A stretch of 35,291 bases of DNA from a virus, in the IMG/VR virus record IMGVR_UViG_3300036782_000027, positions 1 to 35,291 of that record; one strand, 5' to 3'. The translations under genes and the position numbers were made by a program. The notes below the pieces were generated by a model, which saw only the letters and a program-made list of their open reading frames with translations, searched no databases and was not told the DNA's origin. Within the stretch, counting starts at the first letter, position 1; every line of letters starts with the position of its first letter. This document shows positions 1 through 7,185 of this stretch, in pieces.

Positions 1-71
1 ATTTCTACATCAGTATTACCGAATGCCATCTTATAGTCAAGTTTGCCGGTTTTGGCGGGAGCGATACAACC

Positions 72-329
72 GTGCCCAGTTTGCGGCTGATCGAGCGGAT
101 CGCGCAGGAACTCGCAGGCCCAATCTGTGATCGCCCGTACGCGTCCGTACGGCGCGAGGCGGCCGACATCCTTTCGGAGGCCTTCGATGTGGTGGAGTGG
201 CGATTCGGGATCGTGATCCCGTGGAAGGTCGAACGCCTAGCCGTCGAGCTGGCGCGTCACCACAGGGGGCAGCGGTTGAAAAATGTACCCTTTGCTGTCG
301 ATGACAAGCAGGGCAAACTGTGCCTGTAG
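72..329 (+). CDS. Hypothetical protein, 85 aa (doubtful)
   Basis: This GTG-start frame encodes a mixed charged/hydrophobic 85-residue protein with alternating Arg/Glu and Leu/Val that could form helices (for example RREAADILSEAF). A purine-rich GGCGGGAGCG lies about 9 bases before the GTG. No domain is recognised. It is the only plus-strand gene candidate at the left end and it faces the minus-strand tail operon. It may be a real small gene or a chance frame; the protein composition is not obviously that of a shadow ORF, which is the main reason to keep it. Confidence 0.4.
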   Translation: MPSLRLIERIAQELAGPICDRPYASVRREAADILSEAFDVVEWRFGIVIPWKVERLAVELARHHRGQRLKNVPFAVDDKQGKLCL

Positions 330-338
330 GCCAGCGGT

Positions 339-427
339 GCGTCGCGAAAGACGCGTCTGGCGATTCTCGAACGTCCGAAGCGAAGGACGGGGCGGCCGAG
401 CCGTGTTGAGGCTAGATGTGCCGCCCC
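339..427. terminator. Hairpin cluster between convergent genes
   Basis: Three inverted repeats lie in the gap between the plus-strand frame ending at 329 and the minus-strand gene ending at 430: GCGTC/GACGC (339-343 with 350-354), CGTCC/GGACG (372-376 with 385-389), and an 8-bp GGGGCGGC/GCCGCCCC pair (389-396 with 420-427, 23-nt loop). None has a U-run, so intrinsic termination is not shown. The position after the last minus-strand tail gene makes a transcription-end function plausible. Confidence 0.35.
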
Positions 428-429
428 AC

Positions 430-567
430 TCACTCCACCGGGACGATCTTGAAGCCGTGCATCCAGAGCCGGGCGAGGATCGCGTCGATCGCCGCGACCA
501 CTTCGGGCGTCAAATCGAGCCCTAGCTGATCAGATACCGCCTGTAAAATAGCCTCGCGGGCGCTCAA
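430..567 (-). CDS. Hypothetical protein, 45 aa, TTG start
   Basis: Last gene of the tail-fibre operon. The frame is open further upstream, but that part is antisense-like over its neighbour. The best start is TTG at 567, whose bases overlap the TGA of the preceding DUF3309-like gene, giving a product beginning MSAREAILQAVSDQLG. It looks like a short amphipathic helical protein (DLTPEVVAAIDAILARLW). No family is recognised. The coupled stop/start overlap supports a real gene translated after its neighbour. Confidence 0.55.
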   Translation of the reverse strand: MSAREAILQAVSDQLGLDLTPEVVAAIDAILARLWMHGFKIVPVE

Positions 568-746
568 AAGCGGTAGCCGGTCAGCAGCAGGATCAGGACG
601 ACGATCAGGATGAGCCCCACGACGCCCATCCCGCCATAGCCCACCCCATAGCCCGTCCGCCACGGCATCCCGACGTACGGCCCGCCGAGGCCGCCGACGA
701 GGATCAGGACCAGGACGATCAGAACGACGATCGCGATCGGGCTCAA
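564..746 (-). CDS. DUF3309-like small membrane protein, 60 aa
   Basis: Two strongly hydrophobic segments (about residues 3-20 and 42-57, rich in Ile, Val and Leu) flank a Gly/Tyr-rich loop (GMPWRTGYGVGYGGMG). This hydrophobic-glycine/tyrosine-hydrophobic layout, at about 50-60 residues, is that of the DUF3309 family of small bacterial membrane proteins of unknown function. The start ATG overlaps the stop of the upstream gene by four bases. Its location after tail-fibre genes, rather than beside the endolysin, argues against a main holin role, but a lysis or membrane-modifying role cannot be excluded. Confidence 0.75.
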   Translation of the reverse strand: MSPIAIVVLIVLVLILVGGLGGPYVGMPWRTGYGVGYGGMGVVGLILIVVLILLLTGYRF

Positions 747-934
747 TGCTCGACCTTCTCAGCGCCCGAGTTCGACCGCGGCGGCGGGCGCGCGTCCGGG
801 TCATCCTTCTGTTGCTGCGCCCGGAGCTGCTCGCCGATCTTCATGATCAGCGGATTCGCAATGTTCCAAGGGGCTTGCGAAAGCACCTGTAGGAGCTGGT
901 TCCACTCCTGCGGATCGAGCCTGACCTCAACCAT
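743..934 (-). CDS. Hypothetical protein, 63 aa
   Basis: Small protein with an N-terminal helical part (LDPQEWNQLLQVLSQAPW, then NPLIMKIGEQLRAQQQ) and a charged Pro/Arg-rich tail. No known domain. It overlaps the end of the glycine-rich tail protein by 8 bases and the next gene by 4 bases, so it sits inside a translationally coupled run. Similar short Gln-rich helical proteins are common next to phage tail-fibre genes; the function is unknown. Confidence 0.7.
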   Translation of the reverse strand: MVEVRLDPQEWNQLLQVLSQAPWNIANPLIMKIGEQLRAQQQKDDPDARPPPRSNSGAEKVEH

Positions 935-1712
935 CGAACCCCCATTGGCCCGGCGGGCAAGCCGGAACGTTGACCATGCCGCCGCTGCCGCCAGCGCCCG
1001 GGGCGACCCCGCAATACTCGGTGACGATGCACAGCCCCGAGCCGCCCGAGCCGCCGTTGGCCTCGCCGCTGAACTGGTTGACCACCGCGCCCGTGCCGCC
1101 AGCCCCGGTGTTTGGAGCGGCGTTGGGAGCCCCGCCAGCCGCGCCCCAGTTCACGTCGTTGGCCACGTTGCCGCCGAACAGTGAGCCGCCCAGCCCGCCC
1201 GGCATGGCGTTGGGGACAGACGCCGCGTAAAGCACGTAAGGCCCGGTGATCCCGCTCGCCCCCGGCATGGCCACGTCGCCAACCCCCGCCGTCGCGCCCT
1301 TGCCAGCCAGTCCGTAGATGCCTCCGGCTTCGGCGTTGCTCATGCCGCTTTGGCCGCCATTGGCCACGCACAACGCCCCGAAGCTCGTCGCCGCCGCGAG
1401 CGGTTGTGAGGAGCCGGAACTGGAGCCCGCGCCCGCGCCGATGGTGACGGTGACGCCGCCCAGGACCAGCGACGCCGGAACGTATTTCTTGGAGTAGCCG
1501 CCCGAGCCGCCGCCGCCGCCCGACACGCTGACCGTCGTGGCTCCCGAGGCCGCGCCGCCGCCACCGCCGCCGCCGATGCACTCGACCACCGCCGTTATGA
1601 GACCCGGCGAAGGCTGGTAGACGCCCGAGGCGGTGAACACCTGAACGAGGACGCCGCCAGCCGGAAGGTTGCAGACCGGCGGCGGACAGGGGGTGCAAAA
1701 GGGAGCGTTCAT
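927..1712 (-). CDS. Glycine-rich tail fibre / receptor-binding protein, 261 aa
   Basis: The N-terminus has a Cys/Pro motif (FCTPCPPPVCNLPAGG), followed by a beta-type segment (VLVQVFTASGVY) and then long Gly/Ala/Ser runs with repeated GGAG-, GGSGG- and GGGGG-like motifs to the end. This matches the glycine-rich domains of phage tail tips and adhesins, which are thought to form polyglycine-II-like host-binding tips. The start overlaps the stop of the S74 fibre gene by 4 bases (ATGA), so the two are co-translated. The C-terminal Cys residues in LCIVTEYCGVAPG are notable. The assignment to adhesion is by family resemblance. Confidence 0.75.
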   Translation of the reverse strand: MNAPFCTPCPPPVCNLPAGGVLVQVFTASGVYQPSPGLITAVVECIGGGGGGGAASGATTVSVSGGGGGSGGYSKKYVPASLVLGGVTVTIGAGAGSSSGSSQPLAAATSFGALCVANGGQSGMSNAEAGGIYGLAGKGATAGVGDVAMPGASGITGPYVLYAASVPNAMPGGLGGSLFGGNVANDVNWGAAGGAPNAAPNTGAGGTGAVVNQFSGEANGGSGGSGLCIVTEYCGVAPGAGGSGGMVNVPACPPGQWGFDG

Positions 1713-4156
1713 GCCGTCACCTTGGCTTCAAGCGCCGCGACGCGCTCTGTCAACTGCTGCACCCCACGCCACAGCGCGGCGATCAGAAGCAGGGGGTGCA
1801 GGGAGGAATAGCCCTTCTCAGGCGGCTCCATGTAGGCGGCTGGCATGACCGCCCGCACGTCGTCCGACAGGACGGTGAAATCCAGATGCTCGCTCTTCGT
1901 CGCGGATGGATGCCGGTAGTCGCATTCGTAGACGACGACGTCGTTGATGAGCGCGAGCGCATCCTTCGACGGCGCGGTCAAGCGGGACTTGAGCGCCTGA
2001 TCGCAGGCGAAGGTGGAGAAGCCGAGCGATCCCCCGAGCGTATTCGCGTTCATCTGTGTAAGGCCTGCGAGGGCGATCATCGACAGCGGGGCGTAGCCCG
2101 TACCAGTGACCGAATAGCCGTACATGAGGAAGGCGTTGGCGAGACTTTGGGCGGCGACGGTAATGCCTCCGAAGCCGCCGCCAGCGTTGGTGGTGAAGCC
2201 GAGCGCAATGCTCGAGCCCAGCCCGCCCGAGGATGTTCCTCCGGTCGTCTGTAGCCACGCGCATGTAACGAGGTTGGAGGCGGCAAAGTTGACGCCGTTG
2301 AGCGTGCCGGTGAGCGTGCCCCCGGACAAGGGCAGATAGCCAGCCGCGACCGCGCCGACGAACGTGGTGTTGGCCAGCGTCGTGTTGCGGGTCGCGGTCG
2401 CCTGTGTCGGCGCAGTCGGGTTGCCGGTGAAGGCGGGGCTGGCCAATACAGCGCCCCCAGCCGCCGTGATGTCGTTGTTGGTCAGAGTGACCGCCCCGGT
2501 GCGGGAATTGAAGCTCGCCACCCCAGCGCCAGCCAGCGCGCCGCCAGCCCCGGTGATGTCCGCCGAGGTCAGGACGACTGCGCCGCCGCGCCCGTTGAAG
2601 CTGGTGACGCCGATGGTCGCGCCGCCAAGCTCCGTCAGAACCCAAGCGCAAGTGGCGATCTGATTGGTGTTGGTCGCAGGCGCGGGCGCCGGAGCCAGAG
2701 GCACGCCGCCAAACGACGGCGAGTTGAGCGGAGCGCCGTTAACGCCGGTCACGTCGGCGAGGGTCAGGCTGACCGCGCCGCTGCGCCCGTTGAAGCTGAC
2801 CACGCCTGTGGCGACTGCCGCCACCGCCGCCTCGACGAAGGCGCACGTCGCCAGTTGGGTGGTGGACACGCCCGGAGCCGCAGTCGGAGCGGTGGGAACC
2901 CCGCTCAAAGCCGGGGACGGGTTGACCAAGGCCCCTGCCGCCGACACGTCGTTGGCGGTCAGGCTGATCGCCCCCGAGCGCCCGTTGAAGCTGGAAACGC
3001 CCGCCGACGCCGCCAGCGCGCCACCCGCGCCAGTAATATCGGCGGCAGTGAGCGTCACCGCCCCCGACCGGGTGTTGAAGGTCGTGACCCCGGTGTTGAG
3101 CGCCGCAATGGCGGCCTGAACGAATTGGGTGGTGGCGAGGATGCCGCTGGAAGTCCCGGCGACGGCTGTCGGAGCGGTCGGGGAGCCGGTGAACGCCGGA
3201 CTCGACAGCAACGCCCCGCCTGCAGCCGACAGATCGGCCGAGGTGAGGATGACCGCGCCCGTACGAGTGTTGAACGAGCTGACCCCGGCGACGCCAGAGG
3301 CGACGGCGGCCATGACGAACGCCGTGGTGGCGAGCTGCGCCGTGCTTGAGCCGGGCGCGGCCGTCGGAGCGGACGGAACGCCGCTGAAATTCGGCGAGGC
3401 CAAGGTCGCATACGCGGCGCTGACGCCAGCCGCCAGTTGGTTGACGACGTTGACGACGAAGGCGGTGGTGGCGAGGCGACTCGAGTTGTCGGTCGGCGAG
3501 GTCGGCGGGGTGGGCGCCGTCGGCGTCCCGGTGAAGGCGGGGCTGTCGAGCGGGGCAAAACCGGACACGGCGGCGTTGGCGGTCGTCACGATCGGATAGC
3601 CGCCAACCGTGGCGGTCCCGTTGGGGACGGCGAAATTGCCGTCGACGATCAGCGAGCCGACAGTGGCGAGGTTGGAGACGTTGAGGTTCGCGGCGTCGAG
3701 GGTCTGGACGACCGTGGCATAACCGGCCGTCAGTTGGGTCTGGACGACGGCGCTGGCCATGTTGGCTGTGCCGCCCACTTGCATGTCGCCAGAGACGGCC
3801 AGCGTCCCCGCCTGCGCCGACGCGAACGACGCGGCAGTCGCGGTCAGGTTGCCGATCGTCCCCCATGTCGCGGTCAGGTTGTCGATGCACGCCGTCTGCG
3901 CGTTCAGGAGGGCGATGGCGGCATTGGAAAACTGAACCGAAGCGGCTTGGATCGACGGCGCCATGAGCTGGCCGCCGATCGCCATGTCGCCGCCGGTCGA
4001 CAGCGCCGTGCCGACGAAGTCCGCCGCGTCGATCGACAGGTAGGGGCCACCGAGCCCGCCGCGCTGGATGACGACGGCGTCGTTCGAACTCGCGCTCGTC
4101 GCTGGCGGATAGCCGGTGATCTGGCGGACGTTGAGGATCAGGTCCGAGCTGGGCAT
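1709..4156 (-). CDS. Tail fibre/tailspike with C-terminal S74-type chaperone domain, 815 aa
   Basis: The start is ATG at 4156 (MPSSDLILNVRQITGY), in a TGATG overlap with the upstream gene. The frame stays open to 4315 but that part is antisense-like. An N-terminal particle-binding part (about 1-200) is followed by about six copies each of two fibre motifs, SPAFTGxPTAPT...LATTAFV and SFNxRxGAVxLTxxDI. The C-terminal about 100 residues (CDQALKSRLTAPSKDALAL onward, then a final coiled coil QLTERVAALEAKV) resemble the peptidase S74 intramolecular chaperone domain that trimerises fibres and then cleaves itself off. A catalytic Ser/Lys dyad was not pinned down by eye. It probably forms the host-recognition trimer. 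Confidence 0.87.
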   Translation of the reverse strand: MPSSDLILNVRQITGYPPATSASSNDAVVIQRGGLGGPYLSIDAADFVGTALSTGGDMAIGGQLMAPSIQAASVQFSNAAIALLNAQTACIDNLTATWGTIGNLTATAASFASAQAGTLAVSGDMQVGGTANMASAVVQTQLTAGYATVVQTLDAANLNVSNLATVGSLIVDGNFAVPNGTATVGGYPIVTTANAAVSGFAPLDSPAFTGTPTAPTPPTSPTDNSSRLATTAFVVNVVNQLAAGVSAAYATLASPNFSGVPSAPTAAPGSSTAQLATTAFVMAAVASGVAGVSSFNTRTGAVILTSADLSAAGGALLSSPAFTGSPTAPTAVAGTSSGILATTQFVQAAIAALNTGVTTFNTRSGAVTLTAADITGAGGALAASAGVSSFNGRSGAISLTANDVSAAGALVNPSPALSGVPTAPTAAPGVSTTQLATCAFVEAAVAAVATGVVSFNGRSGAVSLTLADVTGVNGAPLNSPSFGGVPLAPAPAPATNTNQIATCAWVLTELGGATIGVTSFNGRGGAVVLTSADITGAGGALAGAGVASFNSRTGAVTLTNNDITAAGGAVLASPAFTGNPTAPTQATATRNTTLANTTFVGAVAAGYLPLSGGTLTGTLNGVNFAASNLVTCAWLQTTGGTSSGGLGSSIALGFTTNAGGGFGGITVAAQSLANAFLMYGYSVTGTGYAPLSMIALAGLTQMNANTLGGSLGFSTFACDQALKSRLTAPSKDALALINDVVVYECDYRHPSATKSEHLDFTVLSDDVRAVMPAAYMEPPEKGYSSLHPLLLIAALWRGVQQLTERVAALEAKVTA
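2440..3560 (-). repeat. Tandem protein-level repeats inside the tail fibre gene
   Basis: Within the fibre gene two modules alternate about six times: a collar-like SP[AS]F[TGS]GxPxAPT...ATTAFV unit and an SFN[TGS]R[TSG]GA[VI]xLT unit. At the DNA level, similar strings such as cgcccgttgaagctg recur near 2583, 2787 and 2976. Such arrays are common in phage fibre shafts and expand or shrink by recombination between repeats. Confidence 0.75.
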
Positions 4157-4473
4157 CAGCTTGTGTCCGCACAGAGGACGAGCGCCGTCCTGGGCCAGAC
4201 GTTCCCCGCCGAATCGGTCGCCGTCCACTTGATCTGGTAATCGGTGCCGGAAACGCCGCCGCTGAAAGTGGCATAAATCGCGCGGCCGCGCACGCCCACC
4301 GCGCCGATCGACCACTGCGCCGTCACGTCGACCGGAGGCGCGGTGTTGGTTAGTACCCGGACTGTTCCCTGTTCGACCCCAACGCCCACGGGGATAATCG
4401 GCGAAAAGTCAAACCCAAACGAACAGCTTTCCCCCGGCGCAAGCTCCGGGGTGTAGCGGCGCGACAGCGGCAT
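4156..4473 (-). CDS. Fibre-tail adaptor-like protein, 105 aa
   Basis: Predicted all-beta protein: MPLSRRYTPELAPGESCSFG, then VTAQWSIGAVG, YATFSGGVSGTDYQIKWTAT and a terminal VWPRTALVLCAD strand. The order of strands, ending in a 'characteristic of the medium then rate-of-change' type domain (GTDYQIKWTATDSAGNV), resembles the phage fibre-tail adaptor family, in which a small beta-domain links fibre to tail. It lies directly before the large fibre and overlaps it by TGATG, which fits. The family match is from memory of sequence style, so confidence is moderate. Confidence 0.6.
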   Translation of the reverse strand: MPLSRRYTPELAPGESCSFGFDFSPIIPVGVGVEQGTVRVLTNTAPPVDVTAQWSIGAVGVRGRAIYATFSGGVSGTDYQIKWTATDSAGNVWPRTALVLCADTS

Positions 4474-4679
4474 CAGCGTGACGCCGAGCGCGGATAATAG
4501 CGGTCATAGTTGCGCGGCCTCGAGCGCGGCTGGCCGCGCCAGTTGCCGCGCGGCAGCGGCCGGAACACCGGACGGTCCTCGCGGTCCTGCCGGAAGAACC
4601 GCGACGTCGTGTCGAACGGACGGGTGTTATCCCCCCAATCGTCCATCCGCCCGGCGTATGTGCCCTCGATCCGCGCCAT
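4473..4679 (-). CDS. Hypothetical basic protein, 68 aa
   Basis: Short, very polar protein rich in Arg, Asp, Tyr and Pro (FFRQDREDRPVFRPLPRGNW; ending YDRYYPRSASR). No domain is recognised and it is probably largely disordered. It starts with ATG at 4679, three bases after the stop of the upstream gene, and its stop touches the adaptor-like gene start at 4473. Its place in the fibre operon suggests a virion or assembly role, but nothing in the sequence shows this. Confidence 0.6.
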   Translation of the reverse strand: MARIEGTYAGRMDDWGDNTRPFDTTSRFFRQDREDRPVFRPLPRGNWRGQPRSRPRNYDRYYPRSASR

Positions 4680-4682
4680 GCG

Positions 4683-4967
4683 TCACCAGCCGATTCGCCG
4701 GGTGTCTTCGACGAAGCGCGCCGTCAGCATCCGGCTCACCCAGACCGCAGGCTCGCCGATGAGCGCGCCAGACGGATCCGCGAGGTAGGCTGCGCCGGGA
4801 TCACGGACAACGGTCGGTGGCGATAGCAGAGTGGGTCCCGGATCGAGCGGCAGCGCAGACAGGACGCGCTCACGGCCAAGAGGATTGGGGCGGCCGATCG
4901 GGAGGCCGAACCCCGCCGGGTCGACGACAACCGAGGGTCTAAGGCTTGGGTGTCTGAGGTGTTCCAT
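4683..4967 (-). CDS. Hypothetical protein, 94 aa, first gene of fibre operon
   Basis: Protein rich in Pro, Leu and Arg with a C-terminal part that looks folded (AYLADPSGALIGEPAVWVSRMLTARFVEDTRRIGW). No family is recognised. It is the first minus-strand gene left of the plus-strand early module, so a promoter for the fibre operon would be expected in 4968-5081; none is clear there. No good Shine-Dalgarno precedes the ATG (the bases before it are CGCTAGTGTC), so the exact start is uncertain. Confidence 0.6.
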   Translation of the reverse strand: MEHLRHPSLRPSVVVDPAGFGLPIGRPNPLGRERVLSALPLDPGPTLLSPPTVVRDPGAAYLADPSGALIGEPAVWVSRMLTARFVEDTRRIGW

Positions 4968-5081
4968 GACACTAGCGGCGCCCCATTTGCGCGGGTGCGC
5001 GGCGAGCGTAGCATGGAAAGGGCGGCGCTTGGAACGCCGCCCAAACCACCGAGATGCCAGATCACGACGAATGAACGGGCG
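4968..5081. other. Divergent intergenic region with strong GC hairpin
   Basis: Gap between the minus-strand fibre operon and the plus-strand vapE module. It contains a perfect 8-bp stem (GGGCGGCG at 5020-5027, CGCCGCCC at 5035-5042) with the 7-nt loop CTTGGAA. There is no T-run on either side. It could be a structured leader, a rho-type terminator or an operator. No consensus -35/-10 pair was found by eye. Confidence 0.4.
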
Positions 5082-5462
5082 ATGGCAAATGTAAGCGACA
5101 ACTCCTTCCCCGACAATCGATTTGATGAATGGGCGCGCTCCCTCGACGCGCTCGAACGCGAGCCCGCGCCGAAGCAGCGCGAGCTAGGGCCGCCCTACCC
5201 GGGCGATCATCCCTGCGAAATTGCAGGCTGCGGCGCCAACGCCCCGTTTGGTTTCGCCGCGATCCCCCGCCGCGTCTGGTTCTGCAAGAAACACATGGAG
5301 GAATTATGCCCGCCGACACAACCGAGGTTTTCAAAGCCCTCTGCTGGAGCCGAGCCTACCGTTGGCGGGAACGGGTCTTCGACCCCGGCGAAGACCGAGA
5401 CGACATCCTCGCCTTCGCAATTGACCCTCTTCAACAATGGGCCGCCGACCACGGGCTCATAG
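5082..5462 (+). CDS. Small zinc-finger-like protein, 126 aa, with overlapping tail
   Basis: Starts MANVSDNSFPDNRFDEWARS. The core holds a Cys/His arrangement CEIAGCG...VWFCKKHMEE (C-x4-C then C-x2-H) typical of a small phage zinc-binding module. From about residue 76 the protein becomes low-complexity (Ser, Thr, Pro, Gly), and this part overlaps the next gene out of phase for 157 bases. The frame is open back to 4950, but 5082 is the start that fits the folded part. Either the tail is real overprinted coding, or a stop codon has been lost. Function unknown. Confidence 0.6.
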   Translation: MANVSDNSFPDNRFDEWARSLDALEREPAPKQRELGPPYPGDHPCEIAGCGANAPFGFAAIPRRVWFCKKHMEELCPPTQPRFSKPSAGAEPTVGGNGSSTPAKTETTSSPSQLTLFNNGPPTTGS

Positions 5463-5518
5463 ACGCGATCGGCCAAGACGCCGTGCAAGCGATCATGGCG
5501 GAGGCGTTCGATGGCTAG
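5306..5518 (+). CDS. Hypothetical protein, 70 aa
   Basis: ATG at 5306 is preceded by GGAGG at 5297-5301, a well-placed ribosome binding site inside the upstream gene. The protein (MPADTTEVFKALCWSRAYRW, then ILAFAIDPLQQWAADHGLID) looks like a compact helical acidic protein. It ends with an 8-base overlap (ATGGCTAG) with the vapE start, implying coupled translation. No family is recognised; being directly before vapE it may be expressed with replication functions. Confidence 0.72.
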   Translation: MPADTTEVFKALCWSRAYRWRERVFDPGEDRDDILAFAIDPLQQWAADHGLIDAIGQDAVQAIMAEAFDG

Positions 5519-6749
5519 AGGTCCGACCGTCGTCGCGTTTCCCGCCCGCTATCCGTTCCGCACTCAAGGCCGGGCTAACGTCGTCATCCCCGACCTCGCG
5601 AACGTGATGATCGCCCTACAGCACGAACCGGGCTTCGCCGTCGCCTTCGCCTTCGACGAAATGCAGCAGGAGACAATCCTGCGCGCCACGCCGCCGCTCC
5701 CCCCGAACGCCGACGCGGGCGACGTTTTTCCACGGTTCGCCGACGAAGAGGACATCACGCGGCTGCAACGGTGGATGCAAATTCACATGCCCAAAGTCGG
5801 GCGCGAGCATATCCATTGGGCGCTTGAGGAGTTCGCCCGGTCGAATCCGATCCACCCGCTGCGCCTTTGGCTCAGAACCCGCGAAATCGGCGTCCGCCAG
5901 CCGGTCCTCGAAAACTGGTTGAGCTTCGCCTTGGGCGTCCCCAACGACGCCTATCACCGCGAAGTCGGGCGCCGATTCGCGATCGCGATGGTGGCGCGCA
6001 TCTTCGAACCCGGCTGCCAAGCCGACTACATGCTGGTTTTGGAGGGGCCGCAGGGCGAACTGAAAAGCCAGTTCTGCCGCGCCCTTGCCGGGGCCGAATA
6101 CTTTTCCGACCACATCCCGTCGCTCAACGCCGATCAGGTCCGCGTCTCGATGCACATGCGGGGCAAATGGCTGATCGAAATCTCCGAGCTCGCCGCCTTC
6201 AACAAGGTCGCCGACGTCGAAACGCTGAAAGCTTTCATCACCCGGCGCGAGGAAATCTTCACCCCGAAATACGGGCGCAAGGAGCGGCGCGAGCGGCGCC
6301 AGTGCCTGTTCATCGGCACCACCAACACGGACGATTGGATCAAGGATGAAACCGGAGCGCGCCGCTTCTGGCCCGTAAAAGTTGTGTCCGTCAACCTAGA
6401 GTGGCTGGAGGCCTACCGCGACCAACTGTTCGCCGAAGCCGTCGAAGCCTACGACGCTGGCGAGCCGTGGTGGCCGACCAAGGACTTCGAACGGCGGGTC
6501 ATCTCACCCCAACAAGAAAAACGACAAGCCTTTGATAACTGGACCGATCGCGTGCTTGAGCTAGCCGCATCGCTGACCACCGTGACGATCGCCCTACTCT
6601 GGCAGGGCATGGGTCCGATAACAACCGGCGGCGACCTGTCCCGCTTGGACATGAACGCGCAGAAGCGAATCGCCGCAATTCTGCGAAAGGGCGGTTACGT
6701 CAAACATCGCGGCGGACCCGGTCGCGTAGAGTGGCGAAAACCCGAATAA
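5511..6749 (+). CDS. VapE-family P-loop ATPase (replication helicase-like), 412 aa
   Basis: Matches the virulence-associated E / phage primase-helicase C-terminal family. A Walker A region is at residues 179-186 (GPQGELKS), a Walker B-like strand with acidic pair is WLIEISE (220-226), a sensor-type FIGTTN is at 267-272, and an arginine-finger-like RRFWPV at 284-289. The usual last glycine before the Walker A lysine is Leu here; related VapE proteins with GARKS-type loops are known, so this is probably a subfamily trait. No primase (TOPRIM/AEP) domain is present at the N-terminus. It likely supports phage DNA replication initiation. The repeat-rich 6750-7185 region follows directly. Confidence 0.92.
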   Translation: MARGPTVVAFPARYPFRTQGRANVVIPDLANVMIALQHEPGFAVAFAFDEMQQETILRATPPLPPNADAGDVFPRFADEEDITRLQRWMQIHMPKVGREHIHWALEEFARSNPIHPLRLWLRTREIGVRQPVLENWLSFALGVPNDAYHREVGRRFAIAMVARIFEPGCQADYMLVLEGPQGELKSQFCRALAGAEYFSDHIPSLNADQVRVSMHMRGKWLIEISELAAFNKVADVETLKAFITRREEIFTPKYGRKERRERRQCLFIGTTNTDDWIKDETGARRFWPVKVVSVNLEWLEAYRDQLFAEAVEAYDAGEPWWPTKDFERRVISPQQEKRQAFDNWTDRVLELAASLTTVTIALLWQGMGPITTGGDLSRLDMNAQKRIAAILRKGGYVKHRGGPGRVEWRKPE

Positions 6750-6750
6750 T

Positions 6751-6864
6751 ACGAACCCACGAACCGTCACGAAGCCTCCACCCTACTAACGCCCGCACAC
6801 ACATGTGCGCGAGATGAATATTGCTCTATAGGACGGAGGGTTCGTTAGGGTTCGTACGGTTCGT
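6751..6864. repeat. Two opposed triplets of an ACGAACC motif: candidate origin/iterons
   Basis: Directly after the vapE stop are three copies of ACGAAC(C)/ACGAAG on the plus strand (6751-6757, 6759-6765, 6769-6775). About 65 bases further on are three copies of the inverse, GGTTCGT (6839-6845, 6849-6855, 6858-6864), spaced about 10 bases apart (one helical turn). The enclosed spacer includes a CACATGTG palindrome and an AT-rich stretch (atgaatattgctctata). Iterated sites next to a replication ATPase suggest a replication origin or a binding platform; this is inference. Confidence 0.4.
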
Positions 6865-6869
6865 CGAGG

Positions 6870-6889
6870 CCCGAACTCGGGATTTTTTT
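6870..6889 (+). terminator. Candidate intrinsic terminator after vapE
   Basis: A short stem CCCG/CGGG (6870-6873 with 6878-6881, loop AACT) is followed by A and seven Ts (6883-6889). The stem is short, but the T-run is the clearest downstream of a plus-strand operon in the window. It lies 120 bases after the vapE stop. Confidence 0.4.
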
Positions 6890-7185
6890 CCAAAAGGAAA
6901 ATGGGTTAATCGTTCCCGCTCTGGTAAAAACATCGGACCTGCTGCGCAGGCGATCCGCACAGCCGACCCAGAGACGTTTCGGAGAATCCGAAGTTCCTTC
7001 ATGGTCTTAGGCCTATCAGCATCCGAGGTATAGTGAGGGCGCCGCAAGTAACGCACAAAGCAACGTCAAGTAAAGCAATCGCACTATACTGTGCGACTAC
7101 TGCGGCTTTACTTAAGCGGGCATCCGGGGTAGAGTGAACGCGCCTCTGCTACCGTGGGTTGATGACAGGGGAAGGCGGTTCTCGA
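6890..7185. other. Non-coding region between convergent operons
   Basis: No convincing gene. A plus frame at 6821-7033 and a minus frame at 6826-7056 overlap each other and have neither a good ribosome site nor a recognisable product. The region carries the duplicated 25-base element and nested dyads listed separately. Nothing else is evident in 7145-7185. Confidence 0.5.
7019..7144. repeat. Duplicated 25-base element flanking a nested dyad
   Basis: Two imperfect direct repeats start at 7019 and 7120 (101 bases apart; 21 of 25 bases identical; shared core GCATCCG.GGTA.AGTGA). Between them is an exact 9-bp inverted repeat AAGTAAAGC/GCTTTACTT (7068-7076 with 7105-7113), which encloses a second inverted repeat TCGCAC/GTGCGA (7079-7084 with 7091-7096) around TATACT. 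The repeats contain TATAGT and TAGAGT, which could serve as -10 boxes; TTTACT at 7107-7112 is 16 bases before TAGAGT. A control region or origin part is likely. Confidence 0.5.

Noticed and set aside
847-1698. Alternative minus-strand frame over the glycine-rich gene
   Set aside because: Arg/Gly/His-rich shadow; the 927-1712 frame has the fibre-tip composition and the coupled ATGA start.
2440-3560. CRISPR-like repeated DNA
   Set aside because: The repeats are protein-level fibre modules in frame, with irregular spacing and diverged DNA, not a CRISPR array.
2739-4274. Second minus-strand frame (511 codons) within the tail fibre gene
   Set aside because: Arg/His/Pro-rich shadow; the fibre frame shows clear repeat modules and an S74-type end.
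6821-7056. Overlapping small frames on both strands in the repeat region
   Set aside because: Neither has a good ribosome site or convincing protein; the region is better explained by repeats and a terminator-like stem.
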